From Brachionus koreanus (Eukaryota; Rotifera; Eurotatoria; Ploima; Brachionidae), in the NCBI GenBank assembly GCA_016987375.1, contig PJRA01000509.1, forward strand, positions 936,201-1,000,200: 64,000 nt of DNA. Direction: 5' to 3'. The position numbers and the translations under genes were made by a program. Shown here piece by piece: positions 44,301 through 56,228 of the stretch. The stretch's first letter is position 1; each line of letters starts with the position of its first letter. Below the pieces are notes generated by a model. The model made no database searches. It was not told the origin of the DNA and was given only the letters and a program-made list of their open reading frames with translations.

Positions 44301-45200
44301 TTATTACCCGTTTAGAATAACTTTAAAGCAACAATATTAATTAGAATAACAAACGATTATTATTTTTAAGCAACACCTTTTTGAACTAAAATAAAAAGAT
44401 GAGAGAGAGAAAGAGCCGATTTGTTTTAGTTCATGCACTCCAGCATGCCAATAGCCTTAGGCTACCTTTTGATAAGATAAATCAAACGCGTTAATAATTT
44501 TACTTTTAGCAAATAACAAAGATTCCAGCTATCACACGGTTCAATACCGGATCGTCTATTATCAATCAGATAATAAAGCCTGTTTTATTGACATTTACAA
44601 AAAAAACAAGTACTTTTTTATGAGGTTTTTGTTAATTAATTTCTAAGTATTCGTTTGCGTACTTGTTTTCATTGGTTTAATCTATGCTGGATAGTTTTAT
44701 TGGTTCGACTTAGCGTAGGAGTGGCTCTGTTTTATTTATTTTCTCTTATTCTCTATTTATTAGTCGAATGTTTTTAAAAAAAATTAATTTAGTCAGTGCA
44801 CAACTAGATCATTTGAACATCATTTCAACTATTTGATGTTATTTAACCTAATCAAGCATGTCAAAATTTAGAATTAATTTTTAGTTTACACGACTTATGA
44901 AAAAACACCCCAAATAAGCAGTTTGTGATTACCCAATTTTATTTTTATTCAAATAAATAAACTGTCATATGCATTTGGCTTCAAAGCAAATTAATATAAA
45001 GAAGATCTATAGAATTTAAATGTTTTGAATTGAAACTTGTGAATTTTATAAATAAACAGTTTTTATTTTTTGTTTCATTTTATTTTTCACCAACTATAAT
45101 CTGGACAATAAACAATTTTTTAAAATTTATCATAAAAAAATTTATTTAGATTTAGTCACAGATAGTAAAAACGACGACTAAATAAATTAAAATCGTAAAA
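38341..45200. other. 6.9-kb gene-free stretch upstream of the protocadherin
   Basis: No exon or mobile element was recognised. Several less AT-rich islands stand out: about 39560-40080, 40740-41340, 43890-44100 and 44400-44760. None has a usable frame. They could be regulatory DNA or unannotated 5' exons of the protocadherin. Confidence 0.45.
43941..44063 (+). promoter_or_regulatory. Candidate TATA promoter with TGATTGAT-like inverted repeat
   Basis: GATTGATTCTCATCAATC (43941-43958) is a perfect 7-base inverted repeat around a 4-base loop; GATTGAT words suit TALE/PBX homeodomain sites. TTATATAAG follows at 44008-44016 in a locally GC-richer setting. The first ATG after it (44064) opens only 13 codons, MLILAFCFLTFSC. 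It may be the promoter of an untranslated first exon of the protocadherin 1.1 kb downstream, or of a lost gene. Confidence 0.35.
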
Positions 45201-48200
45201 ATGATATTCTTATCATTTATGTTTATTACGTTAATAAGCTCAGTGTCATTGAACCGAATTATTCAATTGGATCAAGTGTACATAACTGAAGAAACCGAGT
45301 ATAAAGACTATTTGTTGTATGAGTTTGAGAGCAGCAGCTATAAGCTTCAATTGATTCCATCGTCGCCACACTTTGAAATAAAAGACCTTGGCTTGTATGT
45401 AAACGGTCGTTTCGACCGAGAAACGCTGATCGAATCATCTAAATGTGAGACCAGTTGTGTTCTTGGTCTCAAAATTGCCAGCTATGACAAACAAAACAGC
45501 ATATACCAAGTCTTTTCACTACCAGTATTGATTCAAGACATAAATGACAATCAGCCAAAGTTCAAAAAACCAAGCTATTCTCTGAACATAAGCGAAAATC
45601 TTTCCTCTAAAACAATTGTTTCCCTAGAAAGTCCAATCGACACAGACTCAAATGAACATTCGATACAAAAATGTGAAATTCTTACTCCCACTGATTTATT
45701 TTCTTTGAATTTCAACAAAGAGAATAAAAATTTATTTCTTGTAATTGAGACTTCTCTGGACCGAGAAAATGTGTCCAAATACTATTTGAATATATCATGC
45801 AATGATAGAATGACAAGCACAGAGACCCAATTAGTGATCAATGTTTTGGATACCAATGATAATGTTCCATATTTTTTGAAACAATTTTACAATGTAACCA
45901 TAGAAGAGAATGTCAAAAATGAAACTATTGTTAAAATTGAGGCACACGACCTCGACGATCCATCAACTCCCAACGCTCAACTAACTTACACCATTGATCA
46001 TAACTCAGCATATGTCAAGTCTTTGTTCTTCATTGATAAATACACAGGAGCTTTGGGCCTTTTAAACGAACTTGACTACGAGCAAAGCAAACGACATGCT
46101 ATAAATGTGAAGGTTCAAGACCAAGGAGCCAATCCGGTTCCCATCTACACCAATGTCTACATAAATGTCTTAGACATGAATGATAATGCACCAAGTGCGT
46201 ACATGTCTTTTTCCGATAAATATGTTCAAAAGGAAAATAGATCCAACAACACAATGTGGGTACTCGAGGAACAAAAGTATGCTAGTCCAATCAACCTATG
46301 TTTCTTGACGCTGAGCGACTTGGATTCAGCTGAAGTAAATGGCTTTAATTTGTTTGCCGAACTTGTTTCTGTCTCCTATTTTGACAGTCAAAACATATCA
46401 ATTTCAATCCAGCATGAACCCAGCTTTAGACTTCAGTCTTTGTCTCAAGATTACAACAATGTATATTATTCTTTACAAATGTTAAGTTCAATTGACCGAG
46501 AACAAACCGCTTATTTTGATATTAAAATTAAGCTAAGTGACAATAATGGAGCTTTTTCTCTCAAAGATCAAAAATGCCAAACAAGCTTTTTGAACATCAG
46601 AGTAATAGCTATTGACATAAATGACAATCAACCAAAATTTACTCAAGACATGTTTCAATTTGAAGTTAAAGAAAATCTAATGGCATTCAATTTTGGTGTT
46701 GTCGAAGCATATGATTTAGATTTAAATCAAAATTTAGAGTATCGTATACTTGATTCAGATGACGAAATAAATCCAAATTTTCTATTTTTTATCGATCCAA
46801 ATAATGGATCGCTTAGCTTGCGTGGGCCTTTGGACCGAGAAAAAAAAGAAGTGTACAATTTTGAAGTTCAGGTGTCAGATGGCCAATTTTCAAATCAGAT
46901 ACCAGTACTGCTCAAAGTACTTGACGAGAATGATAACGAGCCTTTTTACAGGGAAAAAAATGCTCGCTTTGAAATAGAAGAGAATTTGACTTTGAATACA
47001 ATAATTGGAAATTTAAAGCCCATCGATCATGACTTGGAATCAAGAACTGAGTATTTAATAGAACCCATTGAAATGAATAGTTTTTTTATTATTGAGCCAA
47101 ATACTGGAAATTTGAAAACGGCAAATAAAATTGACGCTGAAAAGCACTCAAATTTTACATTTAAAGTATTTGTCAAAGATGCCGATTTTCCAAACTATTC
47201 AGACAGTTTGAATGTAACTATTTTAGTCAAAGATCTAAATGACAATCAACCACAGCTATTGGTAAGCAATTTACACACACTTGTCAATTTTGAAAATTGT
47301 TCGCGGCTGAAAATAGCCGATATTGAGCTGCTCGATTTGGATAGAGATGAAATAAACAGACAAAATAGCGTTAAATTGGGCCAGATTAGAAGATTCAGTT
47401 GGCAGTTGGTCGGTGAAATTCTTAAAAATTACAAAAATCAAAGCATTTTGGTCAAAAATTTGATTGACACTGTGCTCCAAATTCCGGCAATTAAATCCCA
47501 AAAAGTAAATTTGAGAAATCACTTTCAGCTTAATCAAAGCCTCGAGATTCTAGAACCGAGCAGTCTCAACGCAGGGTTTTACAACCTTAGCATACATTTG
47601 AACGACTCGCATTCGGCTCAGACCTATTCGATCAAATTATTTATTTTGAATGGAACGTTCGAAAATTTGACCCAGTCTCATTTGGATCTATTGGGCCGTA
47701 TTGTACAGCAATGGTGGTCAATAAATCATGCACTGCTAAGCAAACGTTTAAAAGAAAATCAAAGCGAGGATTTAGAGTCGTTTGTTTATTCTAACTTGAC
47801 CAATTTTAATTCAAAGAGACTATTGGGACTAACCGGCATAATCCTGTTCTCAAAAGGCTCTAATCTCTTAATCATGACAGTGCTTGCTTTTATTCTAATA
47901 ATCTTAATCCTTCTAATTACTATATTGTACAAATCACTAACTTATAAGCCCAAATCGGATCGAAAAATGCTTAATTTAAAAATTGATTCGACAGATACGA
48001 GCTCTATTTCGTCGAGTAAAATAAAAAATATGGTAAGTATTTTTTTTTTATTTAAATTAAACAGGAAAAAAATATTAAAAAAATTATGATTTTTTTTTCT
48101 AAAGAGTTTAAAATGTGCAAACAAAGGCTTAGTGCAGGACTCTTTCACAGTGATAACAGCTCTGGGTGAAAATACAAAAGCTTTGCAAAAAGAAGACTCA

Positions 48201-48563
48201 ATTAGCGAGCAATCTTGTGTGCGCACTCTGTCCTCGGCCAAGACCGATGATAACATTCAAGTGAACGACATGGGCTACTATGGAAGCTCGGATTATTCGG
48301 ACTCGTTTCAGCAGCGTAGTTGCAAAAAACTAAAAAACGACTCGTTTACTTCCTCGTCGGTGCTTTCGTCTCCTTCGACTTCTTCCGATGCGTCCTCCAC
48401 ATACCGACCAGCTGTCACAAATCTCTATCCGTACAAATCAACCGAGACTAAACAGACAGATGTCAAACTATACTTGGAACGATTCGAACGAATCTACAAT
48501 TCGAATACGATTGACAATTCCAATCCGATTCAAAATCGCATAACTACTTATTCTTATGTTTGA
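45201..48563 (+). CDS. Delta-type protocadherin
   Basis: Two exons, 45201-48032 and 48105-48563, give 1096 residues. A signal peptide (residues 1 to about 17) is followed by seven cadherin (EC) repeats marked by calcium-binding linkers such as DINDNQPKF, DTNDNVPYF, DMNDNAP, DENDNEP and DLNDNQPQ. DRE motifs occur in several repeats. The transmembrane helix is at about 890-911 (LLIMTVLAFILIILILLITI). The cytoplasmic tail of about 180 residues is Ser/Tyr-rich and ends in YSYV, a possible PDZ-binding end. Seven EC repeats encoded by one huge exon, with the tail in a second, is the layout of delta-1 protocadherins. Role: homophilic cell adhesion at the surface. No CM1/CM2 tail motif of vertebrate members was recognised. 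Confidence 0.9.
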
Positions 48564-51500
48564 ATAGATTTTTTTTTTCGTTAACAGTGTTTAATTTTTT
48601 TTTTGTATAAAGTCCAACTAAATTTTTATTTAATAAATTTTTAAATCTGATTAAGTTTTTTATTAATTTAAATTGATTTATTTTAAAATTTTGGATCTTA
48701 AATTTTTTTGACAAAAAAAATATTTTTTTAAATTCAAGGTTCATCAAAATGATTAGAACTTAATTCAATTCAATTAGATTAAATGAAAATTTTATTTTTA
48801 TTTAAATATAATATCAATTAAATAGTTTTTGAAAATAAATAAAAAAAAAAAAGATTTAGATTTTTTTTTATTTTTTCACTTAGTCAATAGAGATCAAATT
48901 GAAAAATAAAGTCGTCAAATTTTCAATATGATTATGGAAAATTCTCAAATTAAGACTCTATTTTTAGTTGAATATTTGATAAGAATTAGAAATGAATGAA
49001 CAAATTTTGGATGCAACCGAGCGTATTTTTAAATCCTGAATATTTCATGTGAGAACGAACAGGCACATAATTAGGTAATTAACGATTGTGCAAGAGGATT
49101 AAGATAGTTTTGTTGAGACAAGATATATTTAGTGGAGCGTTCAAGCTGGCTATTTTATATTTTATTAGTTCTAAGTGCTTGATTAACTTTTCAAGGCGCC
49201 TCAAGCATCCTAATTAAATAAATATGTAACTTATATGTTTATTATTAATTAAGAGAGGGGATAAGTCGAGCTTAGATTTCAAATAGATAAATGTTTGTTC
49301 AAGTGTAAGTAAAAGTTTAGAAAAATAAAGCTTAGAGCACTTGAGCAGCAACATGCCTTTACTTGTTTGTAAATATTGATTTTATTATTTTAATTGATCA
49401 AAATCAATAAATTTTACTCGACTTGTTCGTCCGTCTTTTATTTGAAATTTAATATCAAGCCTAATGACCTGATATATTCGAATTCCAAATAAGCCACTGT
49501 GTAAACTGACCCCTAAATTGCTAATCTTAATGCCTATACAGAATTTTAAATTTAATTTTAAAAATTGATTCTTTCACTTTGAAAATAAAATGACAGGCTT
49601 CATGTTTAAAGATCCGCGTGAAAAGTCATTAACTTAAAATAAATTCAGACACTGAATCTAAAATATAAGGCAATTTAAGCATGACTTCATTTAAATTTAG
49701 AATATTCCTTTCAAAAAAATTCAAAAATTGATTGATTCTAAAAATATTCTGGAAAATTCCAATTCTTTTGAAAATATTTTCAATTTTTAAAACAAAAAAT
49801 AAATTCGATTAAATAAAAATAATCTTTAAAACGAAATTGATTTAAAAAATAAAATAGAGTAAATATTTATTAACAAATTGATGATTATTAGTTAACAAAT
49901 GTTAAAACTGGTTAGATAAATAATTGATCTTTTTGAATCTCGGTAGTACCACTAAATTTTGTTATAAGTAAATAATCATTTTATGATATGATATATGCTT
50001 TAAGGCGGCTTATTCTTAAGGTATGAAAATGTTTTATTTTTTTTAAATATTTGCTTTTAGGATAGTAGATAGATTCTAATAGATTTATTTCGAATATGTT
50101 GGTTTTAATCTTTGCATCGATTAAACAGGGCTTAACATTTGTTGTCATGTATTTTAGCGGTTCGTTTAAATATTTTTTATTTCTAACCTAAAAATGACAA
50201 TTATGAATTTTAAATAAACTGTGATTTATTCCAGTAATCCTTGCCAGTCAATATTTAAAATTAAGATTTACTATTAAATCTCAAATGAATAAGAATGCGT
50301 TAAGAAATTTTGACGCGTTTGTCAACTATATAAAAGTAATTAAAATATGACTTTGAATTTTTATTAAACAGTTCAATAAAATAAAGAATGATTAGCAATG
50401 ACATTTCTTATGATTTTTAGTTTGTATTCGTTAATATATTCTGATTCAAATCACGCTCATTTTAAACCATAAATGCGATGCATAAAATAATCGCCCATTT
50501 TCTTTATCAAATTTTTAATGAAACAGCTAAAAGTAAAAGTAAGAGAAAATCGGTCCAAAATTAAATTTTCTTTTTTAAAATTTTTATTACAGAATAAAAT
50601 TTTTCTTTATATTTTTTAATTTAAAAATATTGAATTATTAAAATAAAAAGTGTTAAACACTCAANNNNNNNNNNNNNNNNNNNTATTTTCATTGAAAAAA
50701 AGTATTAAAAAAGATTTAAATAAAATGGTCAAAAAAGTCATCCGGTTTTTGAGTGTTAAATAAAAAATTTTTATTTATTCAACTTAATAAATAGTTTGTT
50801 TTTTGCAACCATTAACTCCTAAATCGAACTGGTTTCCCAGCTCTAGAACGAAGAATAAATAATTAAAAAAAAGGATAAAAAGTAAAAGTCATGAATGACG
50901 ATTTTTTGGGAATAAACAACTTGTTAAACTTTTTAAAAAAAAACAAATTCTAATTAAAAATTAACTTTTTACTAATAAATAATCTAAGAGTTTATTGATA
51001 TAATTAAATTTGATGATGCAAACTACTAAAAAATTTTAGAAATTTTGAACAAAAAATTAATTTTATTCTTTTAAAATGGTTATGAGCAACTTAAATTATT
51101 TATCAAAATGAAAAAATTCAAGTTATTTTGTTTTCTGTTTTAAACTAAATTGATGGAATAGCTCGGTTCTCAAGAAATGCAATTATTTTTAATTTGTCAT
51201 TTAATGACTTGTCCTTTTTAGCCTGGTCCCCTATTAGAGAAATACTAGAAGCACCAAGCTCTTAAAGAATCTGAAATGTGTGTAACATGTGTGTCGAAAT
51301 TTAACAGAAACTAGATCGAACCGAGATTAGCCTTATCTTAAAGAAACAAAGCTAGTTTTTAGTTTATCAAAGAAGGATATTTTTATTGAAGTTTGGCATA
51401 AATTCATTCTATATGTTCTAAATAAAATTCTGTAATCAATCAGGTATAGGGATTTGGAACGTGTTTAAATTTTTGAATTACAAAAAAGACCAAATAATTA

Positions 51501-52412
51501 AAAAAAACAAAATTATTTTATAATTATTTATTACAGAGAAAATTTTCAATAAAATTATTAAATTTGCAACTTTTTTCAATCAATTTTTTCAAATTTAAAT
51601 AAAATATTTTATTAATTTGTGCAGTTAAATTTCAATATAGGCTCAAGATAGCGTTGAATATATATTAAGCAAAAGCATTCATTGTCACCCTAATTTATTT
51701 AACAATTTGCCGATTTGCTGCTTATGGTTTGACAAGGTTATTTAGTTAGTAGTAACACTAGTAAATTCTATGTACGAATTTATTATAAAGCAAATATACC
51801 AAAACCTGGTAATAGATTTAAAAATAAGTTCAGATTTTAAATGACAGTAATGAAGAGAGTAAATATTTGACTAGCTATACTGAAACTAGAGTGAAATGAT
51901 AAATTTAAATGATTTCAATTACTCAAAATAAACTGACTGAGAAAAAAAGCAATTTGAAAAGTGATTAAAAATTTTACTTGGCCTTGTAAATTATGCATCT
52001 AGATTCAATTTTCTTTGGAACCATTCTTCAACTTATGGCAAGCTTCACATTCTGTTGTAATTTTTTTTATATACTCACCAATAAATTTTAATTATAAACA
52101 AATATTTTTTTTGTTAAAAAAATCTTTTTGAGGAATTTTCGGATTAACTGACATTTAATAATTTATTGTTTAAATCTATGATTTATTCAAAAGAATTTTA
52201 AAAAATGATTTTATTATTCATCCTATTTTGGAAGAATTTTTAATTAGTTAATTTTCTTAAGAAAAATGTATTTATTATTCAAGAGCAAAATTTACAAACT
52301 AGCTACTATTTATTTAATCAATTTTTAATCCATTTCAAATAAAGTAATATATTGAATATATAAATAAAATTCTTTATTTTGTTTTTTTTTTAATAGAAAT
52401 TTTTCCAAAATA
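48564..52412. other. 3.8-kb AT-rich intergenic stretch
   Basis: No exons recognised. The part at 48950-49480 is less AT-rich and has TAATTA-type words. A gap lies at 50665-50683, flanked by GTTAAACACTCAA on one side and its approximate reverse complement TTGAGTGTTAAAT at 50749-50761. Confidence 0.45.
50665..50683. other. Assembly gap (N)
   Basis: 19 N, flanked by inverted GTGTTAA words. Confidence 0.99.
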
Positions 52413-53930
52413 ATGAAACTGTTTTTAGCAAATATATTAATTTTTTATTGGTTTGGTAATGTTTCATATGGCTATCCTTTCGAATCAGTAGGATGTTATC
52501 GAGATAATTGGGATCGTGATTTAGATTCATCAGTTAATTCATCACCCCAAATGACCATAGAACACTGTATTTCAACATGTTTTGAATATAACAAACCTTT
52601 TGCTGGACTTCAATATGCGTAAAATCAAATTAATTTATCATATTTTTAAATTTAAATTTAAAAAATTTTAGAAATGAATGCTTTTGCGGAAACACCTTTG
52701 GAAAATATGGTTCGGCAAATTGTAAAATGAAATGTAGTGGTAATTCAAGTCAAATATGCGGAGATAGATTGGCAAATAGCATTTACAAAATTCAATGTAA
52801 ATAAATAATAAATTGTATTTTTTTCATTTTAAATTAATTAATTTTTAGTTTTAAAATGTAATTCATTTGAATTATCATTAGGAGATATTTTTTTATGTTC
52901 AATTGAGTTTTACAACTCAGAGCCAATTGGTAAAAAAGTTTATTTAATTAATATAGACTTTGGTGATGGTAAAATTCACAACATTACTAACAATTCAAAC
53001 ATAATTAATTTCAATTATACTTATATGACTATTGGTAGATTTGATATAAAAATTAATGAAGTCTCCATAAATTTCATTTATTCTACCAAAGTTAATATAA
53101 CAGGAATAATTTTAAAACCATGTCCATCTAAAGTAATTCAATATCAAATATTTACTCTTGAAATAATTCGATGGAATTTCGATAAAAATGTTCTGGTAAA
53201 TTTTTCTGACTCTTATAGCCAAAATTTCAATAAATCCAAAAAATATATTCATAAAGCAATAGATGATGTTGGCAATTACTCTGTGGCTGTTTTTGACAAT
53301 TCAAAAATTTACTATAAATGTACACAAATACAAGTATTTCCCTGGCTAATAAACTACAGCGAAATATTTGAATTATTAAAGTTAAACAAATTTGATCTTA
53401 ATGATTGTCTGTCAAATTGTTCAGGCAATGGTTTTTGCAAACTATCAACTAAAAATGTATTCAAATGTGAATGTTTTCAAAATTCAACCGGTAAATTATG
53501 TCAGATAAATAAAAATATTTGTTCAATTAATCAATGTATGAATAATGGAACATGCATAGCAAAAAATAATAATACACAAGATTTTGAATGTGAATGTACT
53601 GAGCCATTTTATGGCAAAAGATGCGAGTTCTTCAGAAACGACTTTTGCGAAACAAAGTATAATTGCAAATCAAGCAAAAACTGTTTTTTGATCATTGAAA
53701 ATGAACCAAAATGCAAGTGTTTAAATTTGATGGAAGGTAGCGACTGTTCAATCGAAACTGATCAATTAAAAAAAATTAAAATAGTCAGAAAAAATAGCTG
53801 GATAATTAGCATGATATTTATAGCTTTAATTTATTTAATTTTTATTTCAATTGACGCATGGAATATATTTATACAAAAAGAAGAGAAACAAAAAAAGAAA
53901 AAAGTTATAAAATTTAAATATATAAGTTGA
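52413..53930 (+). CDS. WSC-PKD-EGF single-pass membrane protein
   Basis: Three exons, 52413-52618, 52672-52796 and 52849-53930, give 470 residues. Residues 1-20 are a signal peptide. A WSC domain follows (VGCYRDN, then [35 protein letters not shown]), a Cys-rich putative carbohydrate-binding fold. Next is a PKD-like segment ([13 protein letters not shown] and later [13 protein letters not shown]). Three EGF-like modules follow at about 294-326, 332-366 and 371-405, the second canonical (NQCMNNGTC...[10 protein letters not shown]). A helix at about 418-441 spans the membrane, leaving a short Lys-rich tail. WSC plus PKD recalls polycystin-1 ectodomains, but the EGF ending differs. Likely a cell-surface or cell-matrix receptor; ligand unknown. 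Confidence 0.8.
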
Positions 53931-54667
53931 TTAATTAAAAATATAAATAAAAAATAAATTAACTTTAATTAAAAAGAAAATGTAATTTAATATAAGATTT
54001 GTTTTTAAAAAAATGTGATAATTAATTTTAAAATTTATGCTTTTTTTAAAATTTTTTTTTGCTTTTTCTAAATTTTAAATTAACAAGTGTTAAGATCATC
54101 ATAAGAAGAAAAAAAACAAAAGTTTTTAAATATAAAATTATAAATAAAAGACAATAAATTTTTATTTTTTTTAAAATTTGGCCTGAAAATAAATTTCATT
54201 TTAATTTCAAAATAAAGAAGTAAGCAAATTTAGTATATTTTCATTTTATGTGTTTTTGTTTTGTAAATGATAAAATAGTCAAATAAAATTAAACAGTTTT
54301 TTTGAACATTCAAACTAAATTTTTGTATTTTTTATACAGTCCTAATCACAATACGAAAATAAAAAACAATAACGAGATAAATTTTTTAAACACAAACTAT
54401 TAAGAATTTTAGAGAAATTTGTAACACTCAAAATAAAAATGTAAACTTGTTAAGTTATTTTTGAAAAATGTTTCTATTTAAAGGCTTTTTTGATAAGAAC
54501 CCATCTTTTTTTCCAAAATTTTTGTTACCACAAAATGCTAGACAACCAAATGATAGTTTATTTCATTTAAGTGATTAAATTGAGTATTTATTTTTGCAGC
54601 TATCTTATCACATTAACTTTGATAAAATTTTTTAGAATAAAATTTAACGCCCTCTAAAAACCTTAAA
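53931..54667. other. AT-rich spacer
   Basis: 3' UTR of the preceding gene and promoter of the next; nothing else recognised. Confidence 0.5.
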
Positions 54668-55114
54668 ATGAATTCTCTTAAAAATAAAATTTCAAAAATC
54701 AATACATTTATACCTCTTGATAGTGATTTAATTTTACCAACTCAAAGTCAAAATTCAATCGAATCCATTGAAAGACAACGAAAGAATGACAAAATTAGTA
54801 ATAATTTTTTTAGAATTAAATTAATTTTTTTCTTATTTTTTTTTTATCTAAAAGTTGAATTAAATACAAAGCTGAGCAATGTAATTTACAGTAATGTAGA
54901 GCTAATGACCAACATGGTTTGTGCCGATTGGGAGAGAGTTAAAAGATATGCCAAAGATGAAACCAAATACCTAGAGGAAACAACGAACAAATTAAACGAA
55001 ATCGGAAAAAATTATTATGGTCTGATTTCGAGTTTTGATGAACTTAAAACACTTGGTACGCTCTTACCTAATATAAATTCAGACTATTGTAATCAATATC
55101 TAAAAAGAAAATAA
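54668..55114 (+). CDS. Small helical protein, unrecognised
   Basis: Although the frame is open throughout, the Phe/Leu run at about 54798-54854 is better read as a 57-base intron (GTAATA...AAAAG). Removing it gives exons 54668-54797 and 54855-55114, in phase, and a soluble 129-residue protein. The rest is mostly helical with two Cys, reading ELNTKLSNVIYSNVELMTNM, WERVKRYAKDETKYLEE and KNYYGLISSFDELKTL. Size and helical character resemble subunits of the BLOC-1/BORC complexes of lysosome-related traffic, but I cannot point to a specific member. Confidence 0.55.
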   Translation: MNSLKNKISKINTFIPLDSDLILPTQSQNSIESIERQRKNDKISNNFFRIKLIFFLFFFYLKVELNTKLSNVIYSNVELMTNMVCADWERVKRYAKDETKYLEETTNKLNEIGKNYYGLISSFDELKTLGTLLPNINSDYCNQYLKRK

Positions 55115-56228
55115 ATAATTTTTTAATTAAATCTCTTGTTTTGTGCCTATTATACACAACATTTATAAACAATTTTTTTTAATATTAAATTGCTAAAACT
55201 AATTTAGAAATTACGTGTAACAAAATCGCTTGTTTATACAAATTTTTTAACTATCCAGCTAAAGATCAAATTTTAGTGTTTTTTCTATTAAAAAAACACG
55301 ATTTTTTAAATTTAAAATTTTAACAAATATTTATAAGTTGATTTTTACAATAATTCTTGTTAAAAAAGGTAATTCAGAAATTGATATATTATTTTTATTA
55401 TATAATTAATTTTTATGCCAAAAAAATAAAGCATTTCAAGCAATGGTCTTGTTCAAAGTATCATATTTCAATCGAGTAAAGTATTTAAGTTGAATCTTTA
55501 AAAAAAAAATTTTCTCTATTTTTTTCTAAAGCTTGTATATGTAATATTTTCAAACTAAGGTAATTTTTTTTAAATAATTGACTTGATTTTTAAGATTCTT
55601 AAGAATACCAAAAGCCAATAAATTAAAGTCAATTCAAAAAGCAATTATTTGCAAGGTAGACTATTACTTAGTACAATTTACCATGATTCCATTTAAAATA
55701 TTATTTAATTAAAAGTCAATTTCGGATATTTGATGAGATTTGTTAACAGGTAAACAAGTTAACTCAATTTGTTTGACTAAAAATCAAATAAATATTTTTA
55801 AAATCATCATAAATATGAAATTAGATTCACACTCTGACACTTTATTTTTCTCTAGTCATAATTTTTTTATTAATCATAAAAAAATTTCTTAAATCACTTA
55901 TTATGTAAATCCATGTCTAAACATTGAAATATTTACTTTCAAATATTTACAATTTCTAATAGACATCGACTCTAGTCTAGAATGGTATTTAAGCGATATC
56001 TTGAAGTGAAAAAAATTGTTGAAACAATTTTTAATAATATTTTTTTCTTCATTTATTTAAGATTGAGTTTATTTAAATATACTAAATTATTTAAAATTTA
56101 TCATTTAGCACTTAAATTCGGGATTTTTTATGCCCCTTTTTAGATAAAAGAAAAAGAAAAACATGGAATAGACTTTTCAGTCCCCAAAACTAGATTTAAA
56201 AACTCGAATAAACCAGCCACACCGTTGT
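55115..56228. other. AT-rich spacer
   Basis: No exon or repeat recognised. Confidence 0.5.

Noticed and set aside
44537..44560. GGTTCAATACC, T-arm-like word of a tRNA
   Set aside because: The T-loop does not fit the consensus and no acceptor stem or anticodon arm could be built around it.
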